From Pseudomonadota bacterium (GTDB taxonomy: Bacteria > Cyanobacteriota > Vampirovibrionia > Obscuribacterales > Obscuribacteraceae): DNA of 36,703 nucleotides. A program made the translations under genes and the position numbers. Shown here one piece after another: positions 1 to 6,753 of this stretch (position 1 is its first letter; each line of letters starts with the position of its first letter). Below the pieces are notes generated by a model that saw only the letters and a program-made list of their open reading frames with translations, did not search any database and was not told the origin of the DNA. The stretch is from positions 1 to 36,703 of the forward strand of contig JAJPJO010000425.1 in NCBI GenBank assembly GCA_021324135.1, in the 5' to 3' direction.

Positions 1-41
1 CCTTTCCCCCGGCTCTGAGCGGACCTGATCCGAATCAAGCT

Positions 42-752
42 ATGCCGAACCAAGGCGGTCGCACGCGATCGAATCCAGCTGCCTCGCAACGCATGACACG
101 CACCTCGAGAACATCGCGTAGTCGACAACAGCAGCAGCCGCAGCAACCGGAAAAACAAGCTTCATTCAAGGTGACACCATTAGTGGTGACTATCTCTGTT
201 GTGACGATTCTCTTTCTCGGCACTCTCAGCTTTATAGTTGCATTCGGTTATGAGTTTTGGACAAATCTCAACAAACATCATGGTCATGGCGGCACAAGTT
301 CCCGGCATGAAACTACTTTCCCCTCCGAGCAACAAGGCACCAGTTCCGGTGGCACTGGTTCAAGCGCGGACGTAAGGCACACGGGTCAGTCCCCGGAAAG
401 CGACAGCAAGAAACAGCAAGGTGGAAGAACTACCGAATCGGCTGGAGGAACGACGGAACAAAACAGCGAAAATGTTCACGGTCAGAAATCTGACAGTGCT
501 CATAGTGAGACTAATCCGAGCAATCTCAAGACTGCCAACCATCCCAAAATTGGACAACACGCTGCTCATCATCCTGTTCAAGGGCATCCGCGGTATCCAT
601 CGCAATCAGGCGCATCGCATACGGTGCAGCATCACGCCAGGACTCCCTCCGCTGGCGTATCCCAGGGCAATGAGACACCAACCTATCGGCCTCATTCTTC
701 TCGACCTGAAGATGTTTGGGCTAACTACCAGAAGAAATTTCCGAAGCCATAA
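42..752 (+). CDS. Membrane-anchored low-complexity protein, function unknown
   Basis: I do not recognise a family. From the ATG at 42 the product has 236 residues: a basic Arg/Gln-rich N-terminus (about 1-45), one hydrophobic segment (about 46-72, beginning VTPLVVTISVVTILFL), then a long Ser/Gly/Thr/His/Gln-rich hydrophilic tail with no evident fold. This suggests a single-pass inner-membrane protein with a short basic cytoplasmic end and a disordered exported tail. The reading frame stays open to the left window edge (encoding Pro-rich residues), so the true start may lie outside the window and this may be the C-terminal part of a longer protein. It is convergent with yqeK, 24 bases away. 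Being a gene is supported by the clean hydrophobic segment and length; function is open. Confidence 0.6.
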   Translation: MPNQGGRTRSNPAASQRMTRTSRTSRSRQQQQPQQPEKQASFKVTPLVVTISVVTILFLGTLSFIVAFGYEFWTNLNKHHGHGGTSSRHETTFPSEQQGTSSGGTGSSADVRHTGQSPESDSKKQQGGRTTESAGGTTEQNSENVHGQKSDSAHSETNPSNLKTANHPKIGQHAAHHPVQGHPRYPSQSGASHTVQHHARTPSAGVSQGNETPTYRPHSSRPEDVWANYQKKFPKP

Positions 753-776
753 AGCTGTCTTTGTTACGAAACCACC

Positions 777-1454
777 TTATAACTCGGACTGAATCGAGAG
801 CTGGAGAAAGTGATTGCGAATCGCGATGGCACTTTGTTGAATAGGCTTTTCTTTTTTGACAAGCTTGGCCAGCACCAGGTTCATAGCCGTGAATATGGCA
901 CGGTCGAAGTTGAGCTGTAACTCGGCTTTGGTGGCATGTTGAAGAGGTGCATGACGACCGGGTTTTTCACTGAGACCGGAGTCCTCAGCATCGCTCGATG
1001 GTGGTATCACGCCCAGTGCTTCCCAGATTGGCATGGTCAGTTCTTTCGGGCGAGAAGCCTCGAGCTTATCAGCAAGATAAACGAGTTTTGACGTTTGGCA
1101 CATATTGAGAGAACCAAGGGTGTGCTCGGCAATCGCAGCCAGGATTTCCTCGTCATCAATGCCAAGCTCTTTTCTAACAACAAGAGCTGCCACCGGTCCA
1201 TGAAGCAAGTGTGCTTGCCTCTCCTCCTCTTCTGTCAAAACGCGTCCGGCGGCCCGTGCCATGGCGAGCAGGTCGTCCTCTTTCATCTCCTTGCAGGCGT
1301 CGTGAAGCCAGCAAGCCAGCTCCACCCGGTATGTTGGAACAGCGGCTAGAGCGCAAAGCTTTCGTCCGACATCAGCGACCCCTTCGACGTGGGCGAACCG
1401 TTTTTTCGACACTCGAGGCTTCACCCATTTACGGGCATCGTCGACTGAAATCAT
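777..1454 (-). CDS. yqeK: YqeK-type HD-domain hydrolase (diadenosine tetraphosphatase)
   Basis: The 225-residue product matches the YqeK family of metal-dependent HD phosphohydrolases, which cleave Ap4A symmetrically to 2 ADP in the cytoplasm. Visible ligands follow the family order: His22 (RFAHVEG), His51-Asp52 (WLHDACK), His82/His85 (HLLHG), His111 (AEHTLG) and Asp129 (YLADKLE). The C-terminal third beyond residue 140 carries a Ser/Glu/Asp-rich insert (about 150-170) and is longer than in compact family members. The ATG overlaps the TGA of nadD by four bases (ATGA), so translation is probably coupled. The nadD-yqeK pairing is widespread in bacteria and supports the call. It is the last gene of the alr-nadD-yqeK operon and is convergent with the gene on its left. 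Confidence 0.9.
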   Translation of the reverse strand: MISVDDARKWVKPRVSKKRFAHVEGVADVGRKLCALAAVPTYRVELACWLHDACKEMKEDDLLAMARAAGRVLTEEEERQAHLLHGPVAALVVRKELGIDDEEILAAIAEHTLGSLNMCQTSKLVYLADKLEASRPKELTMPIWEALGVIPPSSDAEDSGLSEKPGRHAPLQHATKAELQLNFDRAIFTAMNLVLAKLVKKEKPIQQSAIAIRNHFLQLSIQSEL

Positions 1455-2092
1455 TTGTGAGAGCCTACCTTGAAATACGCCCGTTTCTTTATGATCGCAT
1501 CAACCGCGGGTGGCACCATATACAATACCGTTTTGCCCTCGCGAATTCTTTTGCGGACGATCGAACCTGATACTGCGATTCCGGGGAAGTCGACAATCGT
1601 GATCTGAGCGTCATCACTCAGCCCAGCCGCATCCATATCCGTCGATTCGTTTCCAACAGCACGCAGAGCCGGGTCGGACTCCTCCAGGTATCTCAATCGC
1701 GGCACCACAGCGATGTGGCAAAGCTTGACGAGCTCGTCAATGTCTTTCCAGGTTTTCAACTGAGAAAGGTTATCTCCACCAATGATCAGATAGATCTCGA
1801 CCTCACCATATGCGGTGCGGACTTGCTTTACCGTGTCGACGGTATAAGATGGTCCTTTCCTTTCCAGCTCCATCCTGCATGCCTCAAATGCCGGATTCTC
1901 ATCCACTGCCGCCTCGACTAGCTCATGCCTCGATTCGGCGTCGAGCAAGTCTTCGTTTCGATGGGGCGGATTGGGACTGGTCACGAAAAGGACTTTGTCG
2001 AGGTTGAATTGGGCGCGCGCGCATTCGGCAATAATCAGATGCCCGATGTGTATCGGGTTGAAAGTGCCGCAGAACAAACCAATCTTAGGCAA
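1451..2092 (-). CDS. nadD: Nicotinate-nucleotide adenylyltransferase
   Basis: NadD transfers AMP from ATP to nicotinate mononucleotide, making deamido-NAD in cytoplasmic NAD synthesis. The 213-residue product has the nucleotidyltransferase signature GTFNPIHIGH at residues 9-18 and the C-terminal SGSIVRKRI segment in the position of the usual ISSTxIR motif. Length is normal for the family. The start is TTG (bases 2092-2090), preceded by AAAGGA eight bases upstream; this ribosome site lies inside the 3' end of alr, whose TAA ends at 2094. Only one base separates the two genes, and nadD overlaps yqeK downstream. A middle stretch (NESTDMDAAGLSDDAQ) is a lineage-specific insertion before the last strand. 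The identity is secure. Confidence 0.93.
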   Translation of the reverse strand: MPKIGLFCGTFNPIHIGHLIIAECARAQFNLDKVLFVTSPNPPHRNEDLLDAESRHELVEAAVDENPAFEACRMELERKGPSYTVDTVKQVRTAYGEVEIYLIIGGDNLSQLKTWKDIDELVKLCHIAVVPRLRYLEESDPALRAVGNESTDMDAAGLSDDAQITIVDFPGIAVSGSIVRKRIREGKTVLYMVPPAVDAIIKKRAYFKVGSHK

Positions 2093-2093
2093 G

Positions 2094-3440
2094 TTAAATT
2101 TCCTTTGTGGACGCCATCGTTTTGCTGCTATTCATCTGAGCGTGATGGTGGCGCGTGTAAATTCTCGGTAGGCGGGCTCGCAGACGGCAAGCCAGTTCGT
2201 ACGTGATTGTATCCAACATCTGTGCCCAATCGGCAAGATAAATGCATCCGGTAGTTCCTTTCTTCGTGCGATGCGCTGCCTGTTCGGAGCCGACGAGCGT
2301 GACGACATCGCCGAGCTGAGCTTCGGGGACATCGGTGATATCAAAAAGCATCTGATCCATCGAAATCAGTCCTGCCTGCTTGATCTCGTGACCGAGCAGA
2401 AAAGCGCTGATGCGATTAGACAATCTGCGGTCGACGCCATCGGCATAGCCAATTGGAATGGAGGCAAGCCGCGAATCACGCTCCGCCTTCCAGGTCAAGT
2501 TATAGCCGGCGCTGTCTCCTTTGGGAATCATATTAATATGATTGATTCGGGCGCGCACGGACATGGCTGGGCGCAAATCGCCTGGCACCACCTTTGGTTC
2601 GAGACCATATATATAAAGTCCGACTCGCACCATGTCAAGGTGGGTGCCCGGAAACCATCTTGTCGCCTCACTTGAGGCGAGATGAATGAGAAACTGCGCT
2701 TCCCTGTTGGAATTTGAATCGGTTGAATTCCGATCGACTGACTGATCGAATATGGAATCGATCGCCTTCCTGAAGGTCTGCAGTTGATACATGGTTGTCG
2801 CTTCATCAGCAGCCCGGGCCAGATGGCTGAAAAGGCTGACCAATTTCAGATTCTTGAGCGAAGCGCTTAGATCGACCAGTTCCTTTACCGCTTGCGGCCT
2901 GGCGCCGAGCCTGTGCATGCCGCTGTCGACCTTGAGATGAACGTGCGCTTTCTTGTTGTGGCGCTTGGCTGCTCGTTCAATATCATGCAGCTCGCTCGAT
3001 GATGCCACCGTCAAGTCGAGCTCGTCGGCAAGTGCGTTTTCAATTGCCCACAAAGGGGTTGGGCTTAGAATCATAATTGGAGACTTGATGCCCGCCTCAC
3101 GGAGTTGGGATCCCTCATCAACCGAAGCGACTCCCAGCCACTCGGCGCCCGAAGCCTCCAGGACTTGCGCGACGGCAGGTGCACCGTGCCCGTACGCATC
3201 GCTCTTAACAACTCCCATTAAGCGTGTTTTCGCTCCGCCGGCACTTTTAGTATTAGCTTTAGAATTAGCTCCCTCCTTGCCGTCAGCTTTATTTTTACTT
3301 TCGGCGCTGCTTCTGTCATCAGCTCCTTTGGCTGTCCAGGAGCGTATTATGCGCACATTCTCTTCGATGGCTGACAGGTCGATCTCCACCCAAGCATCTC
3401 TGTGGAAAGATGAAACCGTAATTTGCCGGGAGTGAACCAT
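2094..3440 (-). CDS. alr: Alanine racemase with low-complexity insertions
   Basis: Alr is the PLP enzyme that interconverts L- and D-alanine for peptidoglycan. The PLP lysine is Lys79 in GVVKSDAYGHG. The barrel motifs KVDSGMHRLG and DMVRVGLYIYG follow, and the second catalytic residue is Tyr313 in AGYNLTW, followed by SIPIGYADG. The C-terminal beta domain (ISMDQMLFDIT) is intact. At 448 residues it is longer than the usual 360-380. The excess is an Ala/Ser/Lys/Gly-rich insert at about 38-72, just before the PLP-lysine strand, and a second Ser/Asn/Asp-rich insert at about 232-249. Both look like surface loops, so the enzyme is probably active. It is the first gene of the alr-nadD-yqeK operon and is divergent from hup. 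Confidence 0.93.
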   Translation of the reverse strand: MVHSRQITVSSFHRDAWVEIDLSAIEENVRIIRSWTAKGADDRSSAESKNKADGKEGANSKANTKSAGGAKTRLMGVVKSDAYGHGAPAVAQVLEASGAEWLGVASVDEGSQLREAGIKSPIMILSPTPLWAIENALADELDLTVASSSELHDIERAAKRHNKKAHVHLKVDSGMHRLGARPQAVKELVDLSASLKNLKLVSLFSHLARAADEATTMYQLQTFRKAIDSIFDQSVDRNSTDSNSNREAQFLIHLASSEATRWFPGTHLDMVRVGLYIYGLEPKVVPGDLRPAMSVRARINHINMIPKGDSAGYNLTWKAERDSRLASIPIGYADGVDRRLSNRISAFLLGHEIKQAGLISMDQMLFDITDVPEAQLGDVVTLVGSEQAAHRTKKGTTGCIYLADWAQMLDTITYELACRLRARLPRIYTRHHHAQMNSSKTMASTKEI

Positions 3441-3463
3441 TAGTAATTTCTCGTCACACTGGA

Positions 3464-3490
3464 TTTATAGGGCGTTCTTAATCAGGACAA
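3464..3490 (-). promoter_or_regulatory. Candidate sigma-70-type promoter of the alr operon
   Basis: On the minus strand TTGTCC (3490-3485) and TATAAA (3469-3464) are separated by 15 bases, a slightly short spacer. Transcription would start near 3457, leaving a short leader before the alr ATG at 3440. Assigned by pattern only. Confidence 0.4.
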
Positions 3491-3494
3491 CTTT

Positions 3495-3565
3495 ATGCTA
3501 GCATTGCTGAGATTTGAAAGAATATTTCTGCAAAATGCAGAGCATGCAACAATATGCAGTTGCAT
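3495..3565. promoter_or_regulatory. Cluster of palindromes between alr and hup
   Basis: Three perfect inverted repeats lie side by side in the divergent spacer: ATGCTAGCAT (3495-3504), CTGCA-AAA-TGCAG (3528-3540) and ATGCAAC-8 nt-GTTGCAT (3544-3550 with 3559-3565). All share the TGCA/ATGC core. They could form an operator acting on both genes or small RNA hairpins in a leader. No known regulator consensus was matched. Confidence 0.4.
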
Positions 3566-3713
3566 AGCGGAGAGGCCACGGAACGCACCACGGGATTTTT
3601 ATTAAACGCCGAGCGGCAAATCCAGGGCATTCTCGTCATCGGAAATTAGGAAACATTTTGGAATCCCGAAGGTATCACGTCGTTGGTGTAAGACTAATTG
3701 TGGGAGAAGAGCC

Positions 3714-3995
3714 TTGAATAAAGCAGAATTGGTTGACATCGTTGCAAAAGAAGCAGGAACAACAAAAAAAGACGCCGAGCAGATCATCAATAAGATGATG
3801 GAAACCATCATTACAACGGTTTCCAAAGGCGATAAAGTAACACTTGTTGGTTTTGGCACATTCGAAGCCAGAAACCGCAAAGCCCGCACTGGCCGTAATC
3901 CTAAGACTAACGAGCCATTGCATATTCCAGCCAAGCGCGTGCCTGGATTCAAAGTAGGAAAAGAGTTCAGCGAAGCTGTTAACAAGCGCAGATAA
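3714..3995 (+). CDS. hup: HU-type histone-like DNA-binding protein
   Basis: The product is a 93-residue HU-family nucleoid protein that bends and compacts DNA as a dimer. It shows the full family pattern: N-terminal helices (MNKAELVDIVAKEAG), the signature GFGTFEARNRKARTGRNPKT spanning the DNA-clasping beta arm, and the closing PGFKVGKEFSEAVN. The start is TTG at 3714 with GGGAGAAG ending about five bases upstream; no better in-frame start exists. It is divergent from alr and is followed after 18 bases by the oxidoreductase gene, so the two are probably cotranscribed. The symbol hup is used generically because a single HU paralogue cannot be sorted into alpha or beta here. Confidence 0.95.
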   Translation: MNKAELVDIVAKEAGTTKKDAEQIINKMMETIITTVSKGDKVTLVGFGTFEARNRKARTGRNPKTNEPLHIPAKRVPGFKVGKEFSEAVNKRR

Positions 3996-4013
3996 GCTGA
4001 GCGAGGGGGGCAG

Positions 4014-5024
4014 TTGGAGCTACCTAAGGTAGCAGTCATAGGTTGCGGTAACTGGGGCAAAAACCTGGTACGCAACTTCGCCCATCTCGGTGCTCTGGCA
4101 GTTGTTTGTGACTCTGATTCTCGGCAGCTCGAGCGCATTGCGCAAGAGTACAGGGGAGTCAGAGTCACTACTTCATTTCAGCAAGTCCTGGACGATGCCG
4201 AAGTCGTGGCTGTAGTCATCGCTACGCCCAGCGACACCCATTTTGAATTAGCAAGGCAATCGTTGATTGGCGAAAAACATGTATATGTAGAGAAACCGCT
4301 GGCGCGTGACGTCAAACATTGCGAAGAGCTCGATGCCCTGGCTACTGAACGCAACCTTGTCTTGATGGTTGGGCATTTGCTCCTCTACCATCCCGCCGTC
4401 AATACGCTCAAAGAATTGATCGCGCAAGGCGAGCTTGGTGACCTGCTTTTCGTCCGATCTGATCGGATGAATTTCAATCAACTTCGCCAGCACTGGAGCG
4501 TTTTGTGGGATCTCGCACCCCATGATTTGTCGATGATGAGTTATCTGCTCGACTGCGATGCGCCTGAAGTGACGCGCGTCGGCGGCTGGGACACGCAGCA
4601 GGATGGCTTGGTTGATGTCGCATATCTGGACGTCTCATTCCCTGTCGGAGTCGGCGATCGCATCATCCCCGGTCAGGTGAGAAACAGCTGGATCGATCCG
4701 CAGAAGCTGGTCAGACTCACAGTCAATGGAACTCGCAAGACCGCAGTTCTCAACGATACGCAAGTGGAAAACAAACTGGCCCTACATTCGCTCACACCCT
4801 CAGGCGGCATGGTGGTCGAATACCCGCCATATCCTGATGTTGAGCCACTCCATGAAGAATGCGAGCACTTCCTCGAGTGCATCGTCACCGGCGAACGTCC
4901 GCGCACAGACGCCAACAGCGCATACCATGTGGTGAGAGTTTTGTCTGATGTGGAAAACAGATTGTCCGCCAGACCAAAGATTAATACTTCCGAATTTATG
5001 AAACCGACGGCGTCGAGCCGTTAG
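4014..5024 (+). CDS. Gfo/Idh/MocA-family NAD(P)-dependent oxidoreductase
   Basis: The 336-residue product has an N-terminal Rossmann fold (VAVIGCGNWGKNLVR, residues 6-20) and the family's EKP motif at 93-95 (YVEKPLA), where the lysine contributes to catalysis. The C-terminal alpha/beta domain contains a WDLAPHDLSMM segment similar to WlbA/WbpB-like UDP-N-acetylhexosamine 3-dehydrogenases. A nucleotide-sugar or sugar substrate is therefore likely, but the exact substrate cannot be read from the sequence. The start is TTG at 4014 with the strong site GAGGGGGG just upstream. It lies 18 bases behind hup; the pairing has no obvious functional logic and may only reflect shared transcription. No terminator is evident before the tRNA gene. 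Confidence 0.82.
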   Translation: MELPKVAVIGCGNWGKNLVRNFAHLGALAVVCDSDSRQLERIAQEYRGVRVTTSFQQVLDDAEVVAVVIATPSDTHFELARQSLIGEKHVYVEKPLARDVKHCEELDALATERNLVLMVGHLLLYHPAVNTLKELIAQGELGDLLFVRSDRMNFNQLRQHWSVLWDLAPHDLSMMSYLLDCDAPEVTRVGGWDTQQDGLVDVAYLDVSFPVGVGDRIIPGQVRNSWIDPQKLVRLTVNGTRKTAVLNDTQVENKLALHSLTPSGGMVVEYPPYPDVEPLHEECEHFLECIVTGERPRTDANSAYHVVRVLSDVENRLSARPKINTSEFMKPTASSR

Positions 5025-5117
5025 CCAAGGACGCGCCCAGGTCAAGCTTTGGCTCCAGCAGAGCATTCGAGGTCGTGTGATCCTGTTTCGTTCTGCTAAT
5101 ATAAATGCCTTCCTGAC

Positions 5118-5148
5118 TTGCGGTCTTGCAGTAGCACCGATCTATAAT
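5118..5148 (+). promoter_or_regulatory. Candidate promoter of tRNA-Gly
   Basis: A perfect TATAAT (5143-5148) lies 17 bases before the mature tRNA 5' end. A TTGCGG box (5118-5123) sits 19 bases further up, a slightly long spacer. Position and the exact -10 box support an independent promoter. Confidence 0.5.
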
Positions 5149-5165
5149 GATCTGTGGACTGAATT

Positions 5166-5240
5166 GCGGGAGTAATTCAGTGGTAGAATGTCTCCTTGCC
5201 AAGGAGAATGTCGCGAGTTCGAGCCTCGTCTCCCGCTCCA
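5166..5240 (+). tRNA. tRNA-Gly (anticodon GCC)
   Basis: The sequence folds as a complete cloverleaf. The acceptor stem is GCGGGAG with CTCCCGC. The D-arm contains AGTGGTAGA. The anticodon stem TCTCC/GGAGA encloses loop TTGCCAA with anticodon GCC at 5198-5200. The T-arm is GCGAG-TTCGAGC-CTCGT. The discriminator is T5237 and the terminal CCA (5238-5240) is encoded in the DNA. It decodes GGC and GGU glycine codons. Confidence 0.97.
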
Positions 5241-5248
5241 TTTTTATT

Positions 5249-5281
5249 GCGGCTGCGCCAAGTGTGCAGCCGCTTTTGTTT
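5249..5281 (+). terminator. Rho-independent terminator after tRNA-Gly
   Basis: A perfect 8-bp stem, GCGGCTGC (5249-5256) with GCAGCCGC (5266-5273), has a 9-nt loop and is followed at once by TTTTGTTT. It begins nine bases after the tRNA CCA end. Confidence 0.85.
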
Positions 5282-5550
5282 GCGCCCGCAGCTACTTACA
5301 ATTTGACTGACATCGACCACACAAAAAAGTCGGGCTCATAGCCGAGCGAGGGGTGTTGCTTGCGAGTCCTTAGGACGTGACATATCTATGTGGGTCAAGA
5401 TCGTAGATAGCGAAGCCATGCTAGACCAGGAAAAGCAAGTCAGCATCAATGTTTCGAGGGTTGCTCGTTTTAGCCGTTTTGAAATTTTACAAATAATGTA
5501 TGTCACACCCTAAGAGCAAAAATGGAGGCTCAACCGCAAATAGAAGCTGC
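5282..5550. other. Intergenic stretch without a recognisable gene
   Basis: Stops interrupt all frames and no homologous protein is recognisable. I looked for tmRNA, SRP RNA and riboswitch hallmarks and saw none. A few short hairpins exist (for example GTCC-TTA-GGAC near 5367), but nothing that defines an RNA family. Confidence 0.5.
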
Positions 5551-5755
5551 GTCCTGAATTGGAGTTTTATCGATGAATTGAAGCTTTGCTGGGCATTGAG
5601 GCTTTGGTGTGAATTCAAGCCTTATCAATGAATTGTGCTTGGCTGTGAATTTGAGGCTTGGCTGTGAATTCAAGCTTGATCGAGGAATTGAGCTTTACTG
5701 TGAATCGAAGCTTTCCTGTGAACTTGAAGCTGTTGTCCTGAATTGAAGATGTGGG
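5551..5755. repeat. Degenerate tandem array, about 11 units of 17-20 nt
   Basis: The stretch is built of consecutive, diverged copies of a unit whose core is roughly TGTGAATTGAAGCTTT. Unit starts are near 5551, 5571, 5591, 5609, 5626, 5643, 5662, 5681, 5700, 5718 and 5738. Unit length drifts between 17 and 20, so the array is not a clean codon-period repeat, and all frames contain stops; it is most likely non-coding. Many copies contain GAATTC- or AAGCTT-like palindromic cores. It lies about 120 bases upstream of the membrane-protein gene at 5875. Confidence 0.75.
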
Positions 5756-5874
5756 TGTGTTCAAAACGCCGCGCGGCACATAATAAATGGGCTTCGGACC
5801 ACCCGACTGGTATAGTAGGCTTGGGGCACATTATTTAATAGATCGGGTTTTTTAGATCGGAGCCTGAATTACCA

Positions 5875-6558
5875 ATGAGCGAAGAGAAAAAGGAAAGTAA
5901 ACAAGAGGATTCCGCCGCATCATCGGATAAATCCGACGATAAGCCAGAAGCCAACCCTGAGAAAAACGCATCAGAGTCGAAAGAGGCAACAGGGACTGAA
6001 GGGTCCGAAAGCAAAGCCGGCGATGCAACAGGCTCCAAAGAAACAGCGGCAAAAGAGTCCGAATCGAAAGCGGACGATAAATCGAGCCCGGCAGCTGCAG
6101 GCGAACAAGGCAAATCTGCTGCTCAAAGCTCTGGCGCGGCCGATACAAATCCACTCTCCAAACGCCGATCGCTTTGGAAGGCTTGCGTAGATTCGTTCGT
6201 TTACGTCAATAACATCTCGCAGGACGAAGCCGTCAAGGTCAGAGACAGCGATAGAGCGACAAGCATTTGGTTGATGATCGTTTCGGTTGTAACCGTCGTA
6301 GCCATGTTGATTGAACCATTAGCGCCGCATCGCATGCCGCTTTTGGCGGTCTGTGACATTCTCATCGGCATGTCGATTTTCTATTACATCGGTAATCGCT
6401 TCGGCATCATTGGAACATTCAACCCCAGGCAAGCACTGCTAGCCTGGCAGCTGATGATGGGCGCTGCCTTCTTCGGCATTTTCATTACCATCAACCTGGC
6501 TCTGCTGCTAGGTCTTGTCGTAGTAGTTACCGCGCCTTCGCAAATACCTAATTTCTAG
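5875..6558 (+). CDS. Membrane protein with acidic/Lys-rich N-terminal tail, unknown function
   Basis: The 227-residue product begins with about 95 residues of Lys/Glu/Ser/Ala-rich, probably disordered sequence. A short amphipathic linker follows (about 96-125). Then come three hydrophobic segments, beginning near SIWLMIVSVVTVVAML, MPLLAVCDILIGMSIFYYI and WQLMMGAAFFGIFITIN. An inner-membrane protein with a cytoplasmic charged tail is the simplest reading. No family is recognised. A GGAG lies 12 bases before the ATG, a long spacing, so the start is likely but not certain. It stands alone between the repeat array and the tig cluster, about 200 bases upstream of tig. Confidence 0.7.
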   Translation: MSEEKKESKQEDSAASSDKSDDKPEANPEKNASESKEATGTEGSESKAGDATGSKETAAKESESKADDKSSPAAAGEQGKSAAQSSGAADTNPLSKRRSLWKACVDSFVYVNNISQDEAVKVRDSDRATSIWLMIVSVVTVVAMLIEPLAPHRMPLLAVCDILIGMSIFYYIGNRFGIIGTFNPRQALLAWQLMMGAAFFGIFITINLALLLGLVVVVTAPSQIPNF

Positions 6559-6753
6559 CCTCGCGAACACTCGATTCCAGAAGGTAAAGAGATCCGTTGT
6601 TTCAATCAAGCGACGGCGCGGTCCGTGCTAAAATCCGCATTTAAGAATGTGCAACGGCCATGATCACGCAGTCGGCGCCGCCGACAGAGCGGATAGCGAA
6701 TTTGCAGCCGGGGCGCGCGCTTCTGTTAGTGTGAATCTATTAGCGGGGAGATC

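Noticed and set aside
3602-4168. Minus-strand frame opposite hup and the oxidoreductase
   Set aside because: It overlaps two well-supported genes and has no family features.
5147-5341. Small protein overlapping the tRNA gene
   Set aside because: The frame runs through a complete tRNA-Gly and its terminator, so it is accidental.
5330-5550. Known structural RNA (tmRNA, SRP RNA or RNase P RNA)
   Set aside because: None of the conserved core sequences of these RNAs could be found.
5551-5755. CRISPR-like array
   Set aside because: Units are contiguous, diverged and of drifting length, with no constant repeat plus unique spacer pattern, and no cas gene is present.
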